The notes: a model not told the origin generated them from the sequence alone. A DNA stretch of 62,000 nucleotides from Glandiceps talaboti (GCF_964340395.1 NC_135553.1:1265001-1327000); one strand, 5' to 3'; shown: positions 25,231-38,900, counted from the stretch's first letter. Translations and numbers: made by a program.

Positions 25231-28200
25231 CAGGGAACAGAGTTTTATCTTAGAATATGTAAATAAATTGTAGGAAATTTTTAGTACTGTTGTTCAATAC
25301 AAAATATACATGTCTTTATGTTTATAATGTGTTTTATTGTGTTTTCAGTTTAATTTTTCTTCATCCACCAAGCGCCTCCTTCTAAGCAACTCTAACAAAT
25401 AGAACATTTCCTAGTAAATGATGATATTATTGAGGTTTGTTCGAGTATCGAATTTCAATTTCTCAACTTATTTACATCAAAACGTGACAACGTGTAAGGT
25501 CTGACGTGCCGGTGTAACGTGCGGAAACCACACTTCTTTACGGCACCGTCCAAAACGTACCCGCCAAAAGACTTCATATTTCGTCGCGCAGGGTGGCTTT
25601 ACTGTTTTTTTAGTATAGGGTGTATTGTTAGTCGAGACGTAACTTAACTTAACCACTTAACGAGCAAAATTCAAATAATACACTTTTCTTTTTATAAACA
25701 GATATTTTATTATAACGAATACACTACACGTAATTTCAATGTAAAGGTAAATCTGTCAACATTTGAATCGAATCGGGTAAAAGACACAAAGCAAAACATA
25801 ACTTTTGTTCGGCGCGTGTCAAGATCATAGTACAATAGGGGGAGCATTCAAGCTATTGGGAGTATGTGAATTTCACTACTTTGAGTGTGGCCATTGACTA
25901 GACGTTGTACATGTACCTGTTTTTAGCAATGAAATGAGATTCTACACCATATATATGGACAATGTGCCAAGCACTATATTTCGATGTATAACAATTACCT
26001 GTACTACTTGGTAGAAAGATCTTGAAGAGTCAGTACTTTACATGTAATACAACTAAGCGAAGGATATAATTTTTACACTGATATGATAACATTGTAGTAA
26101 AAAGTAACGTCTACAGGCAGAAGTATAGTAGCAGTATAGTAGTGGTAGAAGTGATATGGTAATAAATGTGATGTATATCTACCAGTTACCCGATCTGACA
26201 TCAATCACTCAATCCTGACCTAACTTCAACACTTGATTGACAATGCTAGGTGTCAAAATAACGCCGCTTCGTCTAAAATGGAAATTTACAGGTTTGGTCC
26301 GTAGTGTTAATTGTAGGATTACCCAAGAATAAATCATTAGAATTGAAATAGCTTTATTACTAGCTCACAGTTTACGTATGCGTTGATGTAATAGATGTAA
26401 CTAATGAATTTTCCTTGAGGTTTATACATTTCGAACAGTTCATATATCTAAAACCTGGTCAACAAATTGTACAATAGTTTCTAGCCTCACCACATGATGT
26501 TCACAGAATTTCTTGTACGGATCTGAAACTACACTAGCTATCAATAAAAACATTAGTATCTGTGGCAGGCTTGTCTTATACAGAACTGACCTATGAGGTG
26601 ATTCTGCATACTGTATAACGAGTGTAAACACCGACAGCGGGCCATGCAACATAGAAATACTATAACTAATGAAATGCCATGAGGTACAGCTCAGTAGCTA
26701 TAACACATAACACTGAATATAACAAATATCCATACATACACTTGTACTTTCCTACACCCAAACATAGAAATTTGGATAATACATTGTAATTGATGATTTG
26801 CTAGAAACTGTACAAAATTGAACAACGCTTTGATAAACAAACCTTGCTACCAGCATTAATCATGAACAAATGTTATAAGAATGACCTGTGACCTCGATCT
26901 ATCTTGGCCCCAGGTCTTGGCCTACGCTACGCTCGTAGAGTCGTAGGTACCATATTTAGCCTGTCTTGCAAGCTTGTAATTGCGACTGATGTCTTCTTCC
27001 CCGTATGAATTTAGTGCATATCTACACTCGGAGTACATTAACCTCGGCTTCTACGTTCCAGTTTTCAAAGACGATATGGTTTTGACGGTTTGTAACTGTA
27101 ATAATGATGCAAAATGACAGGGCAAACGATCAGCTGTGATTGTATAGTTTGTTATAGAGTGCCCTGCGATAGAGTGAAAGTAGCCTGTTCAAGTTTCAAA
27201 ACAATCATACACAGACGTTTTCCGTTGTCTCAGTGAGCGAGGAAATAACCATATATCACGAACTATACACACTGCGGCAAGCTGTGTGCCGTACTGTAAA
27301 ACCATGTAATGTGTGTTACTTGATGAAAGGCATTCTAACTTTGGTAGACAAACAGAGTCAAGTGCAAGAACAATATATACATTGTGGTGATATGGTATGA
27401 AAGAGAGAGAAGATTGAAAAGAACGGTATGGTAGTAATGGAAGTATTATTTGGACTGGATACAAGTAGATCGCTATTTAGTCATAGGGTTGAAGTATAGC
27501 AGAGTCTTTGAATTCAACTTTTTAATTCACATTGTTGCACGTAACTTGTTTCATTTATTTGTAATGGAACGTTTAATGACTTTGATTAAAAGTGTTACAT
27601 TGCCATAAATCGCTGGGCAGTGCTCAACATATTACAGATTTAGAACGAATTATAATTATGGAATGGTGACTCTCCTCCACGGTGTTATTTTATTTTTTTG
27701 TATTAAATTGTAGCCAATGTTGATGGCGATGATGATGGTGGTGTTGTTTTGGTGGTGGTGGTGGTGGTTACTTTTATTGTTATTTTAGGAGATGGATAAA
27801 ATGTGTATGAGAAAAGACACACGTAGTGTGGACAGCGAGAAATCAGAAAGTTATACTGTGATGTTTTCATCAAATAATGAACATAATCTATTATCTACTT
27901 ATACTCTAACAGTGTTATCGATAAATCTACTTTGGTTACAAGACACATCGACACAAACGAAAAATAAAGATAGTGTAACAGAAATATGAGTAGAGATTTT
28001 ATCTCATGACATATAATATGCCTTCCACGATAGGCGAAGACTGTATAACTTGTACTGTGCAGTTTGTGTGCGCTAGCGGGTGCGCTAGCGATGCGATGCA
28101 ACGAACGAAGGAAACAGTTGGATAATTTGTCAAATTAACTATCTCTACTGCAATAAATAACAAGCTGTGAAAGTGTCATTTTACTAGAGTACCACTGCCA

Positions 28201-29561
28201 TACACTGACCTACATTAGTTTTTTTTTTAATTGAATACCCAACCTTGACGTTGAATGAAACGAGGTAACAAACATATCCGTATTCATCGTCACATCATGT
28301 TTATCTATGCGTACATCAACTAGACTAAATTAAATTAAAACTACATAATTTGAATCAGACATTGTGACTTCGGGACAAGACAACAAAGAATACTGCTATA
28401 TTTATTCACTTGATGAAGGGGGCTAGAAGAGGTTGGATCATTGGGCTTATAATACTAGGTAAACTGTCTGTGCCTGTACGTATGCAGTTGGATGTAGACT
28501 GACACGGTGAGATTGATGGAGACGTCCCCTGTGGGTCCACATCGAACACCTTAAACCTAGCTTAAGTGGAGTCCTCTCTGGAGAATTGTTTAATTCATTA
28601 CATGTATTTCCCACGTGGGAGTTTGGGATGTGTATACAAGCCTTTGCGATTACGTGCTAGCTTCCCATTGTTTATCGCCAGACATTACAGTTACAGATAT
28701 TCTACCGTTTTTGACTTTTATGAGCATGGAGGCTCAACAAGATAAATAACCAGTTAGCGACCTGTACGTGCAGTGACGTGACCAACATGCTAATTAACTT
28801 GTTGTAGAATGCATAGGGAAATTTCCTTCTCACGATATTTATAAATCGCACTGAATCTCTATATAAATAGTGCGGAGCTTTTCCCTGATTTAAAACTCTG
28901 ATTACCACTTTAGGTACTGCAAGTTGCTATTAGGAGTGCTACACCTTGTATCCATTATAACCATGCCTTGATATCACAAGTTTGACACGATCAGAAATGG
29001 GATTTTGATTTTATCAAAGACTCAGAAATCACAAGCGTCCATCAGAGTTCACCATAACTTTGTTTTCGGGAGAAGACGTCATTGCAATATAGTATGATTG
29101 ACTTGGTGGCGTTTCACGGTCATTGTTACAGTATTGTAATCATTAATATGACATGACATCCTTACTTTGAAGTGTCGAGAAAGCTAGTACTGGGGGTCAC
29201 AGGTCATTCATCCGTTCCCTGGAATGATCCTAAACTTTCAGGAACGTAATCACTGAGATGAAAGAAGGCACGTGTTGAAAATTGATACCGAATGAAAATT
29301 TATCGTCCCCACATCCTGGCGTCATAAATATCACTTTTATAATACCACTTGTTTAAACTTTTATGGTCAAATATTTTATCGCCAGGTTTACGACAAGTAT
29401 TTAAAATGTGTTGTTGAATTGTTCCTTTTGATGCAGGTTCTAGAACTAATCACGTGACGGTCACACTTTGTTGTAAGTAATTCCAACCGATACATCTAAC
29501 GAATATTGGACAGGTATGTACGTAAGTGCCAACCCTTCGGCTTACTGTCTTTCCTTTGTTT
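25231..29561. other. gene-free stretch
   Basis: No recognisable exon. A short CpG-richer patch sits at about 25500-25605 and a (GGT)n run at about 27737-27768. Confidence 0.4.
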
Positions 29562-29648
29562 AATAGTTTCGGTTACCCAGAGTCTCGCCGCTGGGGGCTA
29601 CCACCCAGACTAGCCCCTAGTGGTGATAGTCTGGGTAACCGAGACTAT
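29562..29648. repeat. 87-bp near-perfect hairpin
   Basis: Outer arms contain the perfect pair GGTTACCCAGA (29571-29581) and TCTGGGTAACC (29630-29640), extended outward to AATAGTTTC / GAGACTATT with one mismatch. A second stem inside pairs GGGGCTA (about 29594-29600) with TAGCCCC (29611-29617). It may be a small foldback element or a structured RNA; no copy elsewhere in the window was noticed. Confidence 0.75.
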
Positions 29649-31671
29649 TTGTTTTAAAAGAGTACGGAGAGACAACACATACACTATAGTCAGTATTCTC
29701 AGTGGTCTATGAAATGATGTTATGTATTATGAGTTCCTGTATGATGGATCGGCACCGTAGGAATTCAAACATAAGTGAAACATCAGTGTTGACAACATAT
29801 TTGGACACCCAGGTGTCCGTATAATAACGATATGACTAGAAGTCTCCTCTTGTGAAAATTCAAACGGACATCTTATGAATAACACAAAGTGTGTTTTCTG
29901 AATAAATTTTCAGAGGTTAAAATAACTGTATTTGATCCATAACCTATCTCTTACTAAATTCAGCAATCGTAATTACATTGAAACAATGGTTTTATATTAC
30001 TCTGACATTCTTTCCGTGTGGCTGAATTTTTACGATGTGTACCGTTATATTCACTCGACATATTAGAATGAAGGGAAAGTAATTCTAACCTACCTAGGCC
30101 CCAAACATGACCAATCTACAAGATTTGCAGTTGTATTGTATTTTTCAAATTTATCCAGTACGTGTTTCAAGTCGTTATTTTAACGTCATCTTTATTTGCC
30201 AATGTACCCGACTGACGTGGATGTATTTGTCTGAGCAGTGATCTTTTTCTAAAGGCGACATATCACATTACGTTTGTTCTTTTTCAGCATCACGAATGAG
30301 GCCTAACGTATCATTTTGATGCAATTTCCACGAATTATCCAGGTAAACCTAGCTGAAAACGGCAATTACCTCTTATTTGGAAGATATGGACTGTGAAATT
30401 GGTCACAGTGAGACTCAGAACGACACAGGATTAAATTCCTATTGTTGCTAACGCTCCATTTCCATAGAAACCGAAATCATTTGACCATATATGAAATTAA
30501 TGAGTATTGATGTAATCATGCGACTTGTCGCTTGGTTTGTCTGAAAATCCGACATCTCCTTTTAAAACGACAAATACGATTTTTCTAACTCATCACACTT
30601 GAAAAGCACGTGAGCAAAAGAAGTGGACACAAATGATGTGTGGTGTTCTTGGACTCTTGCCAAGAAGTGTAGCCCGTGTACATATAACATCATATTTTGG
30701 AAAGAAGCGAATCAAACTGAATCACATTGTTAGAATAAGACGAGTTACTATTAAAGACTGATTGATAAAAATGCATCTAGATGTTACTGGAGTACCAACT
30801 TAGAACGAGATATTAAGTATCGACGGTAATATAACAAAGATAGTCAAGACAGTTGCACTTACCAGTAGTCCAGTACCCTTAGAGTGGCCGACTTGTTATA
30901 ACAAGGTAGACACTACATTGAACAATTTCATCATCCAATCAATTCTTAATGATAATCAACGGTACATAGGCAGGTGGGAGACATTGAAATATCGATGGCT
31001 GAAGCATTTATCGTCAAGCTGGCCGATTAGCTCACAATAGCGTGACTGATGGTGAATATAGAATCACCGCTACGAGACGCATTTACATGCAGTGCTCGAT
31101 TTATCCAAGGATTCCAGTCGAAACTACTGACTTTTACCTGGTCTATACAGATTGCGAATCAATACAGACCACGTGGATATACATATAGAGGCATTCAATG
31201 ATGTTCATTTGGGGCGTGGAATGGTACAGTTATCGCATACCCAGGCTGTGATTAAAAGTAATCACGCTATAATTTGTTACCTTTCTTGTAAGGGAGAGCA
31301 ATTAAATTTGCATAATTATCTAATAAATTATTCGTGATAGCAAAACCTGGCGCGGCGTTTTAGACAAATACTTAGTTGAACATCTGTTCTTAATAATATC
31401 AGTTTGACAGAATTCCGATCAAATAATTCCGACACAGTAACTAAAGATATGCACATTACACTCAAATCTTAAAGGAGATCACGTGGTATTTTAATTTATA
31501 ATGATAAGATAAAAGTATATGTACGACACCTAGCTATATATTTAGTCTGCACCATTTTCTTAAAATTCAAAGCTATGCGATGTATTGAGAATATTTGTTC
31601 ATGGTCCACGAATCAATGTGACATCGACAGTAAACGTATTATATTTACGTTGGTATTAAGGTAAATTAGAA
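29649..31671. other. gene-free stretch
   Basis: No exon or organised repeat recognised. Confidence 0.4.
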
Positions 31672-31808
31672 ACGAATGCGACTTTTCGAATCGTCTACTT
31701 CGGACCTTTATCACGCAAAAAATTATTCCACCAGTTTCGAAGATACTGAATAATTAAATCATTGCGTGATCAAAGGTCTGTATTAGGCGGGTCGAAACGT
31801 TGCGTTTT
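31672..31808. mobile_element. foldback (MITE-like) element
   Basis: About 31673-31730 and 31750-31808 are imperfect reverse complements. Pairs include GACCTTTATCACGCAA with TTGCGTGATCAAAGGTC, and TTTTCGA with TCGAAAC. The short centre reads CACCAGTTTCGAAGATACTG. Target-site duplication not resolved. Confidence 0.6.
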
Positions 31809-32716
31809 TGAGTTACCGTTCCTCGTAGACATAGCTTTAAAGATAGGTTGATATATCGATATATCACAAATCCGTCTATCTCACCATATAAGTAAACAGT
31901 CGATGTAATTTTTTGTGTGATATATATTGCGTGAACTATAATTGATATTTATAGACTTGAAGCAGTGTGGAATCGAAAGGGCCTTGTTTCCATTCACAAT
32001 GAAATATTAATTGCGTACGATTCTTCATATGAAATCCACTCAGTTGACAAACATATTACTGGTTCACCTGTGTGTGGGCACCACAAAGCGATCGATAATT
32101 ACTTTGAAACAATAAAATATTTAATCTAACGATTGATTAATATGCAATCAAAATGGTTTCATGTTTCCCATAGTCCATTGCTAGATTTCCGTAATTTCCT
32201 CCACTCTTTCTATTTTGTATGCCATTGAAAGGAAGCTAATTAACTTATATCGCCCTATCGTATATCCGATATTGATGGCTTGCTGCAGTGTGTTTGATTG
32301 CCGACCCCACAACAACTAGAATTCATTTTTACACCTGTGATATATTTCCGATAAGACATACTCGGACATGGGCACTTACAGGCGTTTCATCGAGCTCGTT
32401 GCATTAACACTAATGGAAGTAAATGACGTATTGTGTCATGGGAGACGAAACTAAATGTCTAAATGATTAATTGAACACTTCTTTGTCATGACAAATTGAG
32501 CATTGCAAAGGGCATTTACCAGGCCTGGGATACATCAACAACTTTTAACGACCTAACCACGAAGGTATTACTACACTTTGCATTGCTAACAGAGTTAAAA
32601 CTATTCACTGTTGTTAGTAATGTATGTTTCAATAAATATGTACACATAAACCAAGAAACGAACCTTGGAATTCTTCTATGAATATTTTGGTATCAGGATC
32701 CTTACGAAAATCCAGA

Positions 32717-32992
32717 TTGCAGCTGTGTTAGTGCATGTATATACAATATATACAGATTACAGCTATGTGTTAGTGCATGTATATACAATATATACAGATT
32801 GCAGCTATGTGTTAGTGCATGTATATACAATATATACAGATTGCAGCTATGTGTTAGTGCATGTATATACAATACGTACAGATTGCACCTATGTGTTAGT
32901 GCATGTATATACAATACGTACAGATTGCAGCTATGTGTTAGTGCATGTATATACAATACGTACAGATTGCAGCTATGTGTTAGTGCTTTATT
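32717..32992. repeat. 42-bp minisatellite, first array (about 6.5 copies)
   Basis: The unit contains ACAGATTGCAGCTATGTGTT and AGTGCATGTATATACAATA, period 42. It is the same unit as the array at 33309-34090. Open frames (VLVHVYTIYTDCSY on plus, ILYIHALTHSCNLY on minus) follow from 42 being a multiple of 3. Confidence 0.93.
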
Positions 32993-33308
32993 TCTTCTCG
33001 TGTGTGTGTATGCGTATGTATGTATGTGCGTGCGTGTGTGTGTATGAGTGTGCGTGAATGCGTGCTGTGTTTATTTTTGACTTAATTTTCTTCGTTGCGT
33101 CCATTTATGAATTTGAATTAATCTAAAATTGAATGTACGGGCCATGGACACGACTAGTTCTGCTGAACTATTTTCATGGTCCCCATTAGATAACACATGT
33201 ATATTTCCTTTTGTCCAATTTGTTTGAAAGTGTAATGTATTATTTATTTATTTATTTATTGTTTTGTTTTTGTATTCTGATGAAATAAATTTCAATTCAA
33301 TTCAATTC
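32993..33308. mobile_element. sequence interrupting the 42-bp minisatellite; includes a dispersed-repeat copy
   Basis: A GT-rich patch (about 33001-33060) is followed by a copy of a dispersed repeat (about 33138-33308, plus). That copy has a hairpin head (GGGCCATGGACAC...TTTTCATGGTCCCC), an AT-rich body with (TTTA)n, and a tail GAAATAAATTTCAATTCAAT. Related copies occur at 46494-46665 and 54212-54350 (minus). Confidence 0.6.
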
Positions 33309-34090
33309 AATGTATATACAATACGTACAGATTGCAGCTATGTGTTAGTGCATGTATATACAATACATACAGATTGCAGCTATGTGTTAGTGCATGTATA
33401 TACAATATATACAGATTGCAGCTATGTGTTAGTGCATGTATATACAATACATACAGATTGCAGCTATGTGTTAGTGCATGTATATACAATATATACAGAT
33501 TGCAGCTATGTGTTAGTGCATGTATATACAATATATACAGATTGCAGCTATGTGTTAGTGCATGTATATACAATATATACAGATTGCAGCTATGTGTTAG
33601 TGCATGTATATACAATATATACAGATTGCAGCTATGTGTTAGTGCATGTATATACAATACGTGCAGATTGCAGCTATGTGTTAGTGCATGTATATACAAT
33701 ATATACAGATTACAGCTATGTGTTAGTGCATGTATATACAATACATACAGATTGCAGCTATGTGTTAGTGCATGTATATACAATATATACAGATTACAGC
33801 TATGTGTTAGTGCATGTATATACAATACCTACAGATTGCAGCTATGTGTTAGTGCATGTATATACAATATATACAGATTGCAGCTATGTGTTAGTGCATG
33901 TATATACAATATATACAGATTGCAGCTATGTGTTAGTGCATGTATATACAATATATACAGATTGCAGCTATGTGTTAGTGCACATATATGCAATATATAC
34001 AGATTGCAGCTATGTGTTAGTGCTTGTATATACAATACATACAGATTGCACCTATGTGTTAGTGCATGTATATACAATATATACAGATGA
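33309..34090. repeat. 42-bp minisatellite, second array (about 18.5 copies)
   Basis: Same unit as 32717-32992, very homogeneous; variants are mostly T/C in ATACATACAG / ATATATACAG and GCAGC/ACAGC. It creates a 326-residue plus-strand frame and a 172-residue minus-strand frame, so frame openness is not coding evidence. Confidence 0.95.
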
Positions 34091-35953
34091 CATGATTTCC
34101 ATACCCGATTTCCACAGTTTCACAAAAGAAAATAAGTGTGCGGGGTTGGGGTGGGGGTGGAAAAAAAATAAACACTTTCTGAACACCATCAACAAAGATG
34201 CAATTGTGGTGTTAGCAGACAGGTTTGTTTTTAAGTGCACGTGATGCGATTGGAAACAGGTAGCTACGTCTAAATGACATTTCATAAACAGAGCTGTTTA
34301 CCCGATGTGACGTGTAAGCAAGGAACGAGTAGGGCGCCCCCAATAGAGTGTATTATAAACTGTCATACAACTAGGTCGTATAGACATGATAGATGCATAT
34401 ATTGTTTATTTATTACACGTAATGTATTGACAATCATCCTCCCTCCGATGACCTTAAGGAGAAAAAATGACGAAAGAAGAAAGGTCACCTATATATAACC
34501 TAACTCGACTATGACATGCCAATAAAGCAAAATGATGTCATCTACTGTATATCAGATTTACATTAAGTTAATTGATATTATACAAAGTTGACATTTTTTA
34601 TCAGTAATAACGTGATATAATACCGATTAAGTTGGATAATTGCAATACATAAATCTAGTATAATAGATACATCATGCCTTTATACTTATTTTAATATTGC
34701 TTATTTTTTGGGAGGCGAAATTAGTAGGAAGCGTTGATTTATGGACAATAAGGCACTATGATAAGAAATTTGTTGGTTTAGTATACTAACTCGCCATAAA
34801 CAGACTAGTCGCTTACCGAATTACAAGTTTACGATAGGTTTTGATGCAGTACTAGCGGTTTCGATACGTCGCTCTCGGTCCTCTATTGTTTTTCTTTGCA
34901 AACCCCGTAAGAAAATAAACAGTAAATCGAACAATGATGAGTCACATAAAAACAAAATATAAAAAAGAATAAAACACTATTGTAAATAAAAAGCTTCAAT
35001 TATTGCAGCTACGGTAGGCTATATTTTGATGTTAAACTCCGGAACGAAAAAAACTCAAAAACAAGGAAAAACACCTAAAATCAAAACTAGGGCTACAATT
35101 ATTGCAACGGGTAAGCATTAGTGGTATTCCTACAAATACCTCGACTTGTTATTATTAGCTAAAGTTGGTTAAGTTGTTCCAATGTTCATACATCGGCATA
35201 CTTTCCTTCAACTTAGAGATAACACTCTGCATCTGCTAACAAGAACAGTACCGGGTCATGGGGTAGGTTGTAGAAAAATGGAAATGAATTTCCCCGACTT
35301 CAAAAAACAAACATGTAAATATGACCAAACACATATCTACATTCTGGAAACAAAATCGTTCACGTTATTCATAGTTAAAATTTTAGTTAGTTTTAAACTT
35401 GTGTTAATAAAACACGTTAACAATAAAACTTAGCGGGACAACCCATGTACTTCGAGTCACCTTTCTAGTTCTTACACTATTGTGTTTGATACCACACGAA
35501 GTCAGAGCTAGGCAGTCATGCTCTTCCCCGACGAGGGGGCGCGGGTTAAGCCCTTGGCTAGAACTTTTTAACTTAAAAAATAAAAAAGACGTTTTAAAAA
35601 CTTACCACTGCAGAGAAAAATATTTACAAAATTGTTCTGTGTAAACCAGTCGGAAAGTTAGTAGAAACAAACCTCCCTGAGTAATGTATGAACAAAATTA
35701 CGTGTATTTGCAGGGTATTTGCATGGACATGACCGGCCGTGCCTGATTCAACAACAGTTGAGCGGGGTCAAAGGTTACTGCTCCCATGATACACTACGTT
35801 TTCGAAACTGAGGCGGCAAGGAAACTGCACGAAAGTATCACGTTGCTAAGAAGTTGAAGCTGAACCGTAATTTCGTTAATTTATGCAACGGGAAAAACCT
35901 GCCCCTCTTTCAAAAGAACGATAAGTCGGAGAAGAAGATCGGACATCTTCAAA
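34091..35953. other. intergenic sequence and WDR90 5' flank
   Basis: No exon found. At about 35495-35570 a tRNA-like patch (GCGCGGGTTAAGCCC, a damaged B box) may be an old SINE head. The last 250 bp before the WDR90 ATG are the presumed promoter and 5' UTR; no TATA box stands out. Confidence 0.4.
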
Positions 35954-35966
35954 ATGTCCAAATCAC
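35954..35966 (+). CDS. WDR90: WDR90 exon 1 (start codon)
   Basis: ATG TCC AAA TCA C then GTAAGT. It encodes MSKS plus one base. Joined to exon 2 it gives MSKSLWQHPF, matching the position of the conserved WQHPF in the family. The 5' UTR limit is unknown. Confidence 0.85.
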
Positions 35967-38900
35967 GTAAGTAATAACAGTTTCTGTGTGGTATCAGCAG
36001 GCCAGGCTTTTTTGACTGCTGATCGATGTTTTGATCTCGGCTTTGACAAGTGCCTGCATGTCTAGCTTGACTAAACATGTATGTTCAGGTATTATCTACA
36101 ATGATTTCAAGGTGGAACATTTCAGGATAGAGACATACTTGCCAAAAGTGAGTGCAATTTACGTAAAAAAGTGTAAAACTTGGCCGATTTATATCGTGTT
36201 AGTGAAAAAAAACACCATGACAGTATGTCAATGTAGTTTATCCAGGAAGTCGACAGGTTACAGTGTGCGTGTATATGTGATCATGTCAGCGACGACTCAC
36301 CACTGACTGTTTGCGGTGATTCTTTTATTTTGTAATTACTGTAGTTCTCGAACCACGTTTTAGCCCAGGTCACAACATTCGTTAACTGTTAACACGATTT
36401 AGATCAAAATGGTGTAAATATGTGAACTTGTTTCCCATTGTTGTGTGTGGAATAAATCCCCCTGTATTGTGTGGGCTGGACTGCATGTGTTAATGTTATC
36501 ACTCCAAAGTACAAGTGTTGATGCATGATGATATTCATGCATTAGTATAATTAGTACATCCACAGATCTTGGTACATTGTACATCTTGCCAACCTGTGTT
36601 CTCTCATTACATTAGTGACAAACACACTAACAGGTGAAAGATCTGTGAACACACTACTAAAGATCATACATCATGTTTCGTAACTTTTGAAAGCAATTTA
36701 AACAGACTGACTTATAATTTGGGATGGTTGATAAAATGGGATGTTCCTGGTTCTATCTTGGATGTATTAGTGGGAAGGATTGTACACATTTCTTTCACTG
36801 AACATCCATGATTCTATCTACTTCACAATATTGTAATTATTATTTTGAAGACATGCTCTATTTCAAAGATTGTGATGAACTTATTGAAACTTAATATTTA
36901 TGCCTTGAATTGATTATAATTAATATAATTACAGAAAATATGTTCCAGACTCAGTGTTTGTAAAAATGTCTTGACCCAACAACTGGTCAATGTTTGGAAA
37001 AATGTGCAAGAAAGTGTAATGAGCATAAGCTAAACAAATATTGTTAAAATTTCATCTAGACAATAACAAACCTGATACCAGAACTGACAAATGAATATGG
37101 CTGAATGATCATAGAGCTGATATCCTGTAGGGACACTGCACAGCCTACATGTACAATCAGAACCAGTTTATGGTAAAGCAGGTCCATCAAGTCAGTGTGC
37201 CCAGTTATAGATTACAGTAATGCCGTCCAAGCCCAGCAGGGGCCTGTACCCCTGTCACAATCAAGACGCAACACTAACTTCTGTTGCAACAGTGTTGTGT
37301 CTACTGTGACTGGTAAGATGTATATTGTACCACAGACAAGCCCCTTCCATACTTTTGGTACTTCAACATTACAAAGTATATTCAGGTTAGAGTCAAATGT
37401 TTTGAGCAGATCTGGGTACCATAATAAGCGTTGTATATGCTTGTTGCAATTTGCAATGTAGACTATGTAGATTGAGGAACTTAGGCCACAATACATTTAT
37501 AGAAACCTCCGTATTACTTTCTTGCAGTGTGGCAACATCCATTTGTCAATACATTTAAACACTTTAACATTGGAGAATGGAAGAAATCAGCCAAAGAAGG
37601 AGAAGTTATGACAATTATGGTAAGTCTGACAATTATGGTAAGTCTGACAATTATGGTAAGTCTGACAATTATGGTAAGTCTGACAATTATGGTAAGTCTG
37701 ACAATTATGGTAAGTCTTACAATTATGGTAAGTCTGACAATTATGGTAAGTCTGACAATTATGGTAAGTCTGACAGTTATGGTAAGTCTGACAATTAAGA
37801 CATCCAAGATACTATGCAGATTGTGTCATGTTTAGCTCAGGTTAAAACCATACTAAATGGTCTGTTTTATACCATTTCAGGACAAACAGTTGAAATGTAC
37901 TGTTTACAGAATAACTGGATCTATACCAGCTGGTAACTATATCCAGTTACCCAAGACATCTACGCAGTCTTTGGGTTTGACTGGTAGATATGTCTACCTA
38001 TTATTCAAACCTATACCTGGCAACTACTTTGTAGTTCATTTGGATACAGCTACACAAGATGGTCAGATTGTCAGGATTTCTTTCTCCAACTTATTCAAAG
38101 AATTTAAATCAACATCAACATGGCTACAGTTTCCATATGTGTGTAATCCATCCAAAGGATCTGTTGAAGGCTACACCGCATTGACTTCTAGACAAGGTAT
38201 ATAGTACTTGATTATAATATTCAATGTGATCTACCTTTTTATGATAATATAACTAAACATTTCAGAAAAATAGTTCAATACTCCAAAAATTCTACCGGGG
38301 TATTTTACTAATTTATTTATTTGTTACCAATGGCATACAAATAAGAAATAAGAAAGTTCCAATGCCAGTTTGATGTCATAGTCAACATGTGTATACAATT
38401 TAATTTTTGACCTCTGACCTACAACTAATTTCATCACAAAAGAATACCTTAGATGTCTATATAGAGATTGGAGAGGTAGAAGGAATCTGTTATAAATTTG
38501 TGAACTGGTTTAACTCTATTTGGATTGATTTTTATCATGTGAAGCTCATTGAGATTTGTATGCAATTATGTAATGCACTATATAAGAAATAAATATTATT
38601 ATTATTATTATTATTTTTTAGGTCAACAAGGGCCAGCGCCACCAGTGGTGAGATGGACACTTTTGATGTTGGATTTACAGTATATTCTATCAATGTACTT
38701 AAATCGCAAATATTCATACTTAAAGAGTGTTCGTGTGTGTGCCAACATGTTTGTTAAGAATATAGTAACAAGTGATTTACAGTATGAACCAGCCTTATCA
38801 TTAAAGACAGCTAAAAGATCTGGAATGTTATCACATGGAGTTTCACCAGTACCTAGAGAACTGTCATTTCCTGTACCAAAACATGAAGATTGGTATGATT

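Noticed and set aside
33264-34244. 326-residue open frame on plus
   Set aside because: It is the 42-bp minisatellite; other frames on both strands are open too, and there is no non-repetitive domain.
35495-35570. Second tRNA-derived SINE
   Set aside because: Only a damaged B-box-like GCGCGGGTTAAGCCC; no tail or duplication found, so not called as an element.
35881-36078. 65-residue minus-strand frame over WDR90 exon 1
   Set aside because: No conserved motif; overlaps the WDR90 start in antisense.
37195-37461. 88-residue frame in WDR90 intron 1
   Set aside because: No recognisable domain and not needed to join exons 1 and 2 in phase.
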